Assembly: GCF_030867145.1 (NCBI RefSeq)
Contig: NC_134418.1
Span: 2,352,802 to 2,416,801, forward strand
DNA: 64,000 nucleotides
Reading direction: 5' to 3'
DNA from: Opisthocomus hoazin
Lineage: Eukaryota > Chordata > Aves > Opisthocomiformes > Opisthocomidae
Shown here: piece by piece, positions 40,901 to 52,900 of the stretch
Numbering within the stretch: the stretch's first letter is position 1
Layout of the letters: every line of letters starts with the position of its first letter
The notes under the pieces: model-generated
The model's database searches: none
What the model was told of the DNA's origin: nothing
What the model saw: only the letters and a program-made list of their open reading frames with translations
Translations under genes and position numbers: made by a program

Positions 40901-43900
40901 CTCTGAGGGTGATGGAGCCCTGGCCCAGGCTGCCCAGGGAGGCTGTGGAGTCTCCTTCTCTGGAGATATTCCAGCCCTGCCTGGACAAGGTCCTGTGCAG
41001 CCTGCTCTGGGTGACCCTGCTTGGGCAGGTGGTTGGGCTGGGTGACCCACAGAGGTCCCTGCCAACCCCTAATATTCTGTGAATCTGTGATTCTGTGACC
41101 TCAAGTCCCCGTCCGAGCTGTTGCTTTCTGAGGCGGTCCTTGACTCTGTTAGGTTTGCTGGGGTGCTTTGTTCCCACCAGCGTGTGGCTGGACTTCAGTT
41201 CTGTGAAAGCTGACGTCCTTTGGCGTGTTGTGATGCCAGGTGACCCAGACTGCCCTGTGTCAATGGTCTACGCAGCAGGAGATTTATTGCTTGGCAAATA
41301 TCTGCGTCCGTGTGCCTTCTCTGTAAGAATGTCAGGATTTCTGAAGTTTCAAATAGGGCAGGTGCAAGAATGGCTCTTGAAGGGACTCACTCAATGAATA
41401 CCCATGCAGTGAGGATTTCCAGTTTATAGTTCTGCTTTCATCTGTTTGAGTGCTGGGTTGACTTTCTTAATACACATGTTGAGTGGGACTTAAATATTTG
41501 TTGATGTAATATATCTTTAAAGCATTGATTTATCAGCCTTATGTTGTGCATTACATTGTGTGTGTGTATATATGCATTTATTTTATCAATACATGCGTAG
41601 ATGCATTAAAAAAAGCTGTTTGGCAAAATCTATTTTTGACAGCTTTTTTTTTTCCCCTGATTATTTTTGGTTCCCTCCTTCAGTCTTTTTTTTTTTTCTT
41701 CATTTGCAAAGGCAGCACACTCAGTCTTTATTGTGCAGAAAAGCTTTTTCTTTAATCACTCCTGAATTTCAGTTTAGCTTGAAAACACATTTTCATTCAA
41801 AGTGGAAAAAGTTAAGCTGAAAAGCAGGAGAGCTTATTTTTCTTTTCTAGTGTATGAATAAAAATGAGGTGCCAGTTCTGAAGACATGAAAGGTATCATG
41901 ATGTGAGATGACAAGTCTAATTCAATAACTGCAATTACTATTGCCTTTTTTCACTAATATAATTTTAAATGTAAAACAAGATTTGCGAGGGAAAAGAAAG
42001 TACATCTAACACAGCTATGACAGTTTAGAGTTCAACTTGCTTAATATTTCTTAAAATACATGTTTTTGCATCTTTAATGCAATCCTGCATCCACGTTAAC
42101 TATGGTTAATCTACTCAATATTTTCAAGTATAACAACAAAAAATTGTTTGAGTAAATGTACACTAAGCAGAAGAAATGTTTGAGTAAACACGTTGTAAAT
42201 ACTGTCTGCTCCCAGGTAGTGATTGGAAATAAGGAATCTAATGTGCAAGCTGTATTTGGTTCTAGGTCAGCATCAACCACTGGAAACAAACCTTTTTGTT
42301 TTCTGTAAAGTACATTTTCAATAAATGCTAAGGAGATGACAGTGAATTAGATCAGTCTTCTGTTCCATAATTTTAAATCATGATTTAAATTGTGATTAAA
42401 ATCGCATCAGTACCAGTCAGTCTGGTGCCTTAGACCACAATCTTGGTTTTGCCCTATAATGTAACAGAGCCCAGAGGCGCTGTTATGCTATAAATGAGAC
42501 ATCCCCGACCTTGTTCCTGATTTTCTTGGCTCCTGCACCCTCTGTGCTGATGCTGCCATTTTCCCCCTCTATTTTTTTTTACACTTCTGTGTGTGGTGTT
42601 GTTGTTGGTTTTTTTTCATCCAGCTTCTCACAGGTGCTTACCAGTCTGCATTGGAGCCTCTTCTGAATCACAGAATAACAGAATGGTAGGGGTTGGCAGG
42701 GACCTCTGTGGGTCACCCAGTCCAACCCTCCTGCTGAAGCAGGGTCACCTACAGTAGGCTGCACAGGACCTTGTCCAGGCGGGTCTGGAATATCTCCAGA
42801 GAAGGAGACTCCACAACCTCCCTGGGCAGCCTGGGCCAGGGCTCCATCACCCTCAGAGGGAAGAAGTTCTTCCTCATCCTCAGCTGGAGCTTCCTCTGCT
42901 TCAGTTTGTGCCCATTGCCCCTTGTCCTGTCGCTGGGCACCACTGCAAAGAGTCTGGCCCCATCCTCCTGACCCCCACCCTGCAGATATTTAGAGGCATT
43001 TCGAAGGTCCCTCTCAGCCTTCTCTTCTCCAGGCTGAACAAGCCCAGCTCCCTCAGCCTCTCCTTGTAGGAGAGATGCTCCAGTCCCTTCCTCATAACCC
43101 TCCACTGGACTCTCTCCAGTAGCTCCTCATCTTTCTTGAACTGGGGAGCCCAGCACTGGACACAGGACTCCAGATGGGGCCTCCCCAGGGCAGAGCAGAG
43201 GGGGAGGAGAACCTCCCTCGCCCTGCTGCCCACACTCCTCCTCATGCACCCCAGGATCCCATTGGCCTTCTTGGCAGCCAGGGCACACTGCTGGCTCATG
43301 GTTAACCTCCTGCCTCCTCTTGTTGGGTTGCTTCAGGAGGAGTTATTCACACCTATTTTTTGAAGATACATATCATTTATTTTCTTATAAACTTCCAGAA
43401 AAGCACGTGGTTTTTTTGCTTTTCATTCTTGTTTGGGGTTGCAAATAATTAAGACGAAAGTGAAATGGAATGGTGACTAATGCAATGTGTTTATCTAATA
43501 AAGTAACAGGGAGAGTTTAGCTTTGAGGAGGTACTGGGTGCTAGAAAACCAGTCTCCCCACTTCAGTTGCTGTAGCGTGTTTGTGCCATCTGTACTACAG
43601 ATGCTAAAGTATAAATTTGGCTTCGTCTAGAAGGCATTAGGCTGGCCATGTGGTGCAGACAGCTGCTGAGATAGAAGGGAATCTTTGAAAATGTATTGCA
43701 ATCATATTATTATTTTTGTAGCTGCTGATGGGGTGGGACTAGAGGGCATCCAAATTTTGAGCCAGCTTTGCTGTGTGGTGTAGAATTATTTCTATCCATG
43801 TAATTATCCTGTCACTACATAGTGTTCTAAAGTCATTAAAAAATGTTAATTGGAAGTATTAAATTAAAAATGAATCAGGAAGGTCATCTTGTGGTTGGAT

Positions 43901-46900
43901 ACCACTCATCAGGTGATGTAATACAGGCTGTAGAAAGCCTCAGGATAAAGCTGATGTAATGTAAACTTAATTCTTTGTATGTAATGGTCATCTTATTTGA
44001 TTATGCTTCTGTAAATGATACAGAGTGTAGCTTGTCTGAGATGGATGAAAACTAATGAACTTAAATGGATGTGAATTCTGGTTCTGAAAGTCATACTCTT
44101 GACAACAAATAGCTTTTTTGCTTAAAGAAAAAGCTTACTTATCACAGTATTGGAAGTAATTATTTTTGCATCCATCAGACATATATGTAGTCATTTACAC
44201 TTACCAGGTACCAGCTTATAGTTGTTTTTATTCTTGTGGTATAAAACATTTCCATTTGTTTTTGTAAGCAGTGAACTGAAAACAGAAGTGCCAACTACCT
44301 CAAAGAATAAAGAAATATAGGATAGAAACTAAAATTCATTGCTACAGTAATAGACAGTGGTACTAGTATAATTGTGAGGACGAAGTTGGATTATTACTTT
44401 CATCTTGAAACCCAAATAAAAAAAACACCAACTATGCAGCCTTTGCTATGATCAAAATTTGTGGAAGAATGGAGACTGGGAAAGGCGTCAGTGGGGATTC
44501 TTGGTTTTGAAAGCAGTAAAATGGTGACCTGAGCAGAAGCCCTGTGGACGTTCTCCGACGTGCACAGACGGCATGGAAGCCACGAGGGGAGGTGCTGCCT
44601 AGTGAGTGGAAAGGATAGAGATGTGCATGAAAAGAGGTTTAAGGGTGAGAGGGTAAGTTAGAGATGTCAGTGTCATGCAGCATTCTGAGAGTGACGAGAA
44701 GAAACCTGAATTGGATAAGAAAAATGAATTTAATACATGAGGGAACACGCTTCAACAGAGGGCTCAAAGGATGGGATTACATCGTTTTCACACAGTTGGC
44801 GTGTTTATGAATTTTGAAGGCTGTATTAGTCGGCAGAGCGTTTTAAAGAGGGATTATCTGGCAAGCTTTGCTTATCATGTTATTGTTATTTTTAACAGAT
44901 ATTCAGGACAGTCAGTTTGCTCCCTGTCTTCCACTGCTGACGTATTCGACCCAAGGCCAAAGGTTTTCAGATGAGACGCTTCTCCAGCAATCAGAAATGG
45001 ATTTTATTCCCTTAAGGTAGGATGAAGTTACCTGGTGTCATGACAGAATGCGAACCTTTTTTCCTGAGTGGCCATGAATTGTCCTGCATTTGATAACTGA
45101 ATACTCACAGTTTTATGGTCATGGAAAGAAGACAAAGGTGTGGTTTACTGTTTGTTTTGTGTAGAGAGAAGGCATTGCCAGAGTTCTGCTCATCTTTTTG
45201 TTTTGCCTTCAAAAGAGCTGGAACAAGGGAAAACCAGAACAAGCCGCTTCTGAACTTGTCATCCTTAATGTACCTAAAGAAAATGGGAAAGTGAGGAACT
45301 CCACCCTCTCAGACAACTTTTTAGCTTTCTTAGACTCTGAAATAAACCTCATGAAATTTAGAGGACAAAAATCAGGTACAGCTTGTATTTACAGTGGTAA
45401 ATACATGCTTACATACACGTAATAATATTGTGGTTTGTATATACTGGAGTAATGTATGTTCTGTGTAATTTAAAATGCATATTTTTATATAAAGTGTGAA
45501 TACATATAGCAATAACTATTTCAGTAAAAGTCTGTGCCCAAGCCTTCATGTCAAGGTGTGACAAACGATTCCTTTTGTGCAAACAAGGCAAGCAGTCCCC
45601 TGCCCTTTATTAAAAAGAGGAAGAACACAGAGATGTGCAGATAAACACACATATTTACAGTGACATATTTGTTTAAGCTTCCTTGTGCATTTTTTGGTGT
45701 ATGATAGGAGACAGATTTGTTTCCTCATGTGATACACTGTGACTTCGCTTCGTGGATCACAACTTAGCTCCACCAATACTCCTTGCATAGAGTAATATAA
45801 ATTGGGGTTGATGATCGTTTTCTTACAACAGAACTATTAATTTGGAATCAACAATAAAAATGTTAGAAGTTTGTAGGAATTTATTGCTGTGTTCCTCTGA
45901 GACCGTGGCTTATTTTGTGTCCTTTAAAGAAATCATTGGTATAATGAAACTGAAGTAGGTGATTTATATTTAAAAAAAAATCACATGCAAATTTATCCAT
46001 GTGTATAAGCAACCCCTATATTTTATTTAAGTAATAAACATACTGTTAGTAAAAAATACTTCAGTCCTAAATTGATTGAAAAATATTGACATTCTAAGTA
46101 GAAACTAGTATTATTTTCAAACCTGTGTTTTATAGGGCAGTAGGGCTTCTTGGTATTGTTTGAACTTTCTTCACAGTTTTCATGTTTCAGCCTGTTTTTA
46201 TGGGATGTATTTAGGTGTATGTTGCTAAACCGCAGTTATCTGAGTGAAGTTCTACTTTTGCCTCTTATATTAAAGCAGAGAACGTGGATGTTGAAATAAA
46301 AAATATGATCAGAAATTCACTCACTTTTCTTGCCTCTTGCAGAGGAGTCCCTGACGTTTCTGGTGCGTCTGAGGAGCGTGCAAAGCCCTCGCACATCCTT
46401 GAAGCTGTGTCACCGACAGACGCAGGGTCTCCCTGCGGTGCACCCAGTGACTGCTGTACTTTGTCCCAGCATCCCCTTCTGTTCACACGTGTGGAACCTT
46501 GTGATGCCAGCTGTAGTGGTGGTTTGTCACAGCAAACCTCATTTTCCGGACAACTGCTTGTAAAGGAGGCAAATGAAGACTGTAAAAATGGTACTAGTGA
46601 GAAGGCATTGATTCACCAAACAACTGACAATTTAGCAAACTCCACTTCAAAGACAAATAGACTGAACCAAATGGAAGCTTCTCTTGCAAAGCAGACCTGT
46701 AGTACGTCTGTAAAACACGAACATTTCACCCACGACAGCAATGTACCAGCTACTGGGTTTGAGCTTTCAGAGAAGGAAGAAGGGTTACTGAGGCATGATG
46801 AGTTCTCATCTTCAGAAAACTCCTCTTGTAAAACAGCACTGACTAAGAATTCAGAAAAAATGGAAAAAGACATGCAGAAGGAACAGGTAAAAATGGCTGA

Positions 46901-49900
46901 GAGTGAGTCAGAAGGCTGCGTGAGGCAGCTGGAGAAGCTGGAAAAAGAAAAGAAGGTTCCTGAGCTTGATTTGTCTAATAATTTATCTGACGATTTGAGG
47001 GAAGTTAATTGTAAAAATTCAGATGCACAAGGTGTTTTTTCTGCAAAGACTTCGGACATAGGCGAAGGAATGTTGGAGGGACATGGAGTGGATTTAAATG
47101 GCTCTGAAAGCTTGAAGTTCGTGGCTGTTGCTGAGGAGCTCCAGGGAGCTTTCCTAGATCGTCGGCAGGAACAGCTATGTGCTGCGGTGGGATCTGAGAA
47201 AGAGGAGTCTATCCCTGCTGTGACAAGCCCCAGTGACTGTACACCTAAACAGCCAGTTGTGACTGACAGGGGAGCTCCTCCTTCGTGCGCTGAGGATGCC
47301 CCAGTGGAAGTAGAACCTGGAGTAAGCAGGAGTGAATTAACTATTTCAGACTTTTCCATAGAAAGGGGACATAAAGTTACAGGCATTTCCCCTTCCTTTA
47401 ATCTTGTAGGTGATGGCTCATTCTCTGCACACTTTGCTCGTCCAAGCTATCAGTCTACTCCAGGAATACTACTAAAGAAAAATGTTAGGACAGAAGAACT
47501 TGATGTCCTTGTGATCAAATCAGATATTCAGGCCTCTCCTTCATGCTTAAATGAAGAAACTTCAGGGAACTCATCTACCGGTACAGCTGTATCTGTTGAG
47601 AAGCAACATTCACTCCGATGTGCTCAGCAAGAAAACAGCGAACATTTTGACTCCTTAAAAATGAAATATCCCCACACTGGAAGAATTCAGTCTCTCCCAT
47701 CGCTTAGTTTCGTGGAGAAGGTAGGGGCTTGGAACATGAGCCAGCCAGAGAAGGTGTCTGATGCAGTGACTTCTTGTGACCCAGGTGGAGTTCCTCCTAG
47801 AAGGAAAGCCTACAGTGCAATTGCCAGTTCTTCAAACAATATTTTGTCAATACAAAAAAGCGGTAGAGACGCCGAAGATAATGTTGCTGCTTCCTCTAGA
47901 GAGACAGGTTCCCTGGGAAGTTTGCATTTTCACAGTAAAAACTTACTGCTTGTCCACCCTCTTACTAGATCTCAGTCTGACAACGCGGTAAATGTTTCCA
48001 GTAGGAACGTGTCCTTGGGTGAAGTTACTCCGCCAGCAAACTCAACAGAGGCAGTGCAGCCTCAAGAAGAAAAAAGTAATGTTTTAGGAGTGTCTGAGAA
48101 GAGTTTAGGAGACTCCATAATAAAAATGTTTACAGCTGAGATTGCTTCTGGAGCTAGTGATAAAGATGCAGAAAGTGATAGTGCAGGACCAAGTTCAAAC
48201 CCAAACATTTTTGTTTCCAGTGAAGGAGTTGCTCAGATCCTTAGAGAGGATGGAAACTCTCCAACTGATGACCAGAAGAACTGTGATGCTCGTGAAAATC
48301 AGTCTCACAACCTAAATATTCCTGCTGGCTATGGCAGCATGGACATTTCTGATGATATTTCCCCAGATAGTTTGAATCTTCCAGTTACTTCTGGGGAAAG
48401 TAGCCAGGGGCACTTGGGCTCTGCAGGGTGCTCTTTGGTGGTTTCCAGGCACTTCTTCACTAGTGCAAAAGATGATAACTTCATCCCCGTTGGAGCAACT
48501 TCTTTGGAAACTCCAGAGAAAGAAGAGCTTGATATTGAAGAAAGGATCCCAGTAAGTTAGTTTCTAACAAAAATTTGTAACTCTGCTTTATCTTTTGGTT
48601 ATGCATAGATGAGAGTATACTCGGCTGTCATAGAGTGAGTAGGGCAGAGGTGCAGAAGGTATCACAGGAATGAGACGCTAGCAGGCTTATAGTTAGTTTC
48701 CAATATCCAGTCGTGTTGGGAACCTGTCACCTGATAGTTCATCTTCCAAAGGTATTAGCAAATATGTGTTTTATGTAAGCCTAAAAAAAGTATTCAAGGA
48801 CCCTTTATAATTGATTCTGATTTTAAACTCTGGTTTCAGAGTGATCCCATTTATTTTTTTCCCAGTGTTCTCTTAGGGGACTCTCCCTAAAAAACTAAAT
48901 GAAATGGTTTTACACTGGTCTGTGCTATTGAATTTCATGCATGATGTTACTTCAGGTTATCCTAAATGTAAAGGTGGGAGAAATAACTTAGGTAATATTT
49001 AACATGGACAAAGAAAGAGTTAGATATGGGAAAGATTTTGTTTGTTTTTCCCAGGTATAAATGATGGTATCATGGTAACAGAATGCAGGAGAAATGTAAA
49101 GATTGGTGGCTAACGGTGGTGGAACTTAAAGGACAGAAGAAGAATAGGACATAGTGATAAAAAGTGAAATCCGTTGGGTGGAAGACTTGTAAATAAATTG
49201 ATTATAGCTCTTTTAGCAGAGCGTTGATAAGCCATTTCTGATCTTCCAGATTCTTTCAAAAGATCAGGTTATAATTATCCAAACATGAGGTTGAGACTCA
49301 ACTGCTGACTAAGGAAACGCTAGGCTGCAGAAAAGAGAGATGAGCTTCACACACCCACAGATCTGCAATAATAGCAAAACCAACACAGAATTCCTTGGCA
49401 AATCGCCTTTTTTTTTTCTATAAATACTTTTTTTGCTTGTTCACTTTGTTCCAGTATCTAAGGCATAAATTCTTCGTTCTCTGTATATTGCTCATAAAGG
49501 ACGTTTGAAGCCTCTGCGTACCTTTCCTCCTGTAGATCTGATTTGGCTAATGCAGAGTCCTTTCCTCCTTTCCCCCTGTTAGGGTGGCTGGTGAGAATGG
49601 AGGGCAGATTGTGGCAGCCATGTTGACTATGCTAATAGCTGTTGGGTGCTAGAGAAAAGTAAATGCAGATTTATGTTAATGATAAACATGTAATTATCTT
49701 CTGAGTAAGTGGCTGTTCCTCTCACAAGATGACTCCTATAATCATTAGGTCTTTGGAACTGTGTTTTGGAAGCACTCTTCTCTCAGTTGTCTTTGCAAAT
49801 ACATGTGGAAACAAATATAAATATTGTAGGGAGGATATTTTAAATGAAATTCAGGAGACGTAAAGGTTGTCTGCTACCTCCTTTTTTTATGACTAATTAG

Positions 49901-52900
49901 GCATGTTCTCCAGCCCTGGTTCTGAGGAATTCTGCTCTCATAAGTCACTGACAAGGTAAAGAAGATCAGGTCACATATGTGGCTATTAAGATGTAGGTTT
50001 ATAATAAAATCATAGGAAACAGAGTTGGCTAAGGTCTATAAGGTAATGTATTTCATTTTGTTGGCTAGTTTAGGAGGTAGTGTAGATGAGTTGAAATTAA
50101 CTTGCCCCTACAGGTGAGTAAGTCAAGGCAGATCTGTTTGTTTTTTTCTTTCCCTGCCTATAACGTCTGGATATAAACTTAGATGCTCTGTTAAAAGGGA
50201 ACAAATTACTTTCTCGGGAGATCCTAGACAGCCTTTGGTAGGCTCCTACCTCCACAAGGCTCCTCCAACTTTCAAAATATATTAATGCAGGGAATGATGC
50301 TGTGTGTCTGAACTGACAGTCTGCTGGAGTTGCACAGAGAGAGTTGGTCTCATCCCCATTACATTTTTCTCTAGTACATCGCAGAGTTTTATGTTTTGAG
50401 TATGACTTTCATTTGGCTTCTGTATACTAACTGCTTTGTTCAATGTTAATGAGGTTATACTTGGATAGCATTTTATGTATAGGTGTGTGGTATACAAATA
50501 GTGCTTGTGTGTATTTGTTCTGAACTTACAGAAAAGGGAAAAAGACATGCATTTTATGCTGTTTTTACTAAGAAGGGGGTTATTGCTTTAGCTTCGCTAT
50601 CAAAACTAAGTCTTGGTTGTGTATAGAATTTGTACGCTTGAGTATCCTATGTTTGACAGACTTAAACAAGTGCAGTGGGTTGTGTCCAGAACTGGTTTCA
50701 TAGCCAGGGAGTTCGTGAGGTACTGCTGAAATGTCTTCATTGCTCGCTAGGCCACGGAGTAGATAGGCAATTATGTGTTAGACTACCTGTGTTTCTTCAG
50801 AAAACTATCAACAGCAGGAAGTGCTTCTGCCCCTTGGCCAAGTTTATTCCCTACAGCAACATCACAAAAACTGTTTCATGAAGCTTTTTAACCAGCTCTG
50901 AAAAAAGGTTCCCAACTGTAAGCCTGGAAGACTAGCCCATCATGAACTTGTCCTTAAGAGTGAGGAACTTGCCTGCTGCCTGGCTTGATTTTCAAAATCT
51001 GATAATGTTTTCTGTGCAGCAATCGTTTGGGGAGAAAAAGGCTTTTAAACAAAACCTCCTTCCAACTAGCAAATGTCGTTTTAAACAGGTGAGGCTGAAG
51101 CTTACCAGTCTCCCCTGGAGTAGCAGACTTCTTGCTCATGCAGTGTACAGAGCCTGCATTTGAGTAAAAAGACTATAAGCAGTTGGCTGTTGTCACAAGA
51201 ACAAGATATGTGGCCTCTTCTTTGCTGACCTTTTCCGTCGTTTCTGGATCCTGTGGAAAGGGCTGGGCGCCAGTTCCGTGGTAGCAGGCTACTGCCAGTT
51301 GCCATCTTTGGCACATGATGAAGGAAGGGTCAGGAAAGCACTGGGAAAAAGCTGCTGGTGAGTGCAAGCACAAGCTATCGCCGCCAGAACGGTTCTTGCA
51401 ACTTATTTCTGAGTTGCTGCCCAACTTAAATCAACGAGGGATAGATTGCAGGATACGTCAGTTGTTCTGCTGGGCTGCATGTGGCTTGTGCGGTGCCCAT
51501 TATGAAGGCCTAGTCATACTAGCTGGAAAAAAGGCTTGTTGCTCATGGTCCAGAGAATAGAATAAGGTGGAGATGGTGCCACACGTATAACTGCTTTCGT
51601 GTTTTGGGTGTTAATGTGATTTGAATGTGACTGAGGCTTAAGATGTTTTAAAGCAAGTGGTTTGCCTTTAAGGTGACGTGGAAAACATGCGACTTCAGAA
51701 TCTATTGACATTCTGTGAGGCTGCTGTACATATTACTTATTTCTTCTTTTACCAGATATATCTCCGCAACCTTGGCATTGATCAGTCACCTGGAACTATA
51801 CTGACACCGTTTGTACCCCGAGGACCGATCAGGGAAGTTGAATTTTCCCCTTCAGAGCTTGGAACGCTGAAGGATTCCGCTGACACACTGACAAGGACCG
51901 CTCCGCAGCCGCAAGGTACGGGGAAGGAGGACCTTGTGCTGTGCGAGCCTTAGAGAACCCAGAGCCTCAGACTCACCTGTGAGGTTGCTCTTGGCCTGGT
52001 AGCGTTGAGTGTGTTTCTTATCATGTGTTGCTCTCGTGTTTCATTCATGTGAGTTCATCTTCTCCCAGCTCAAATATGAGATATTTGGCATTGGAAAAGT
52101 AAGCATTAAAGCCTTTGAAAGTGTGCCTTCTCACTGAGGAGTCTTGGCTATGTGGCATCTTCTAACCAGTGCGGTGGTGTTTTGTCTTTTGTTTCTTTAT
52201 TTCTCTTTTTAGAAAAGTTCTTAAGAAGGAAATGGTTTGTATCTGAAGATTAAAGAAATGTTAACAGACTACTTCTTCCTGTGAGAGAAAGAAGTCTTGG
52301 TTTCTCTTTCTTTCTGAGACTTCTTGGTGTGTTCTAGTGTGACAGTCATACGCATTTTATAACTGACCAGGTCAGTTCATAAATTCATCGATCTCAACAT
52401 AAAAAAACCCCCACAATTGATACGCCATTAACGAGTGTTGAGTCATTTCTAGATGAAGAACGGACTGTGCTCCATTAGGGTCAAGGTGTTCCTCAGTGGC
52501 AGGCCTATGTAGTACGTCATTAAAATGTGCAAATGTGCACTGCAGCTGCTTCAGATGTCTGTTTTCCGTAGCATATTCGGTTTTGGCACTTGCATCTTGT
52601 ACCTGGTGGGGAAGAGCAGATCTGAAGGCTCTTCACAACAAGTACCTCTCTAACCCTTGGAATATCTGTTCCTTCAAGAATCCTGCACTGACCTCTCTTT
52701 CTAACCAGAAGTGAATAAGTGCATTTCTTCTTCTGCCTGTTGGCCTTCCTTATTTTCTTTTATTATTTTTTTTTCTTCTTTAAGCGTTGTGGGAGAGTTG
52801 GCAACTGAGAGAACTTGGCACTTGGTACAGGGGCAGAGGTGTCCTCGGTAGAGATCCTGTTCAGCTGGGCTCTGGACTACTTACTGTACTTGAAAATATC

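Larger units (their letters stand above)
32812..44898 (+). other. ALMS1: ALMS1 intron 3 (12.1 kb)
   Basis: The intron contains three long CR1 copies (32893-33432, 40452-41098 and 42666-43304), a 31-base T run at 37887-37917, a TG/C-run microsatellite near 35480-35500, and otherwise unique AT-rich sequence. The human protein is continuous across this junction, so no coding exon is expected and none was seen. Confidence 0.75.

Noticed and set aside
40348..41082. A 244-codon open frame on the + strand.
   Set aside because: It is the end of the CR1 ORF2 frame plus the CR1 3' region, preceded by random intron sequence. It is a mobile-element remnant, not a host gene.
46330..46563. Alternative frame into exon 6 using the first AG at 46341-46342.
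   Set aside because: It hits a stop at 46563 and lacks the SQHPL match; the second AG gives the long conserved frame.
46613..47386. A 257-codon open frame on the - strand.
   Set aside because: It is the antisense shadow of ALMS1 exon 6; the Ser/Phe-rich composition is the complement of Glu/Ser/Lys codons.
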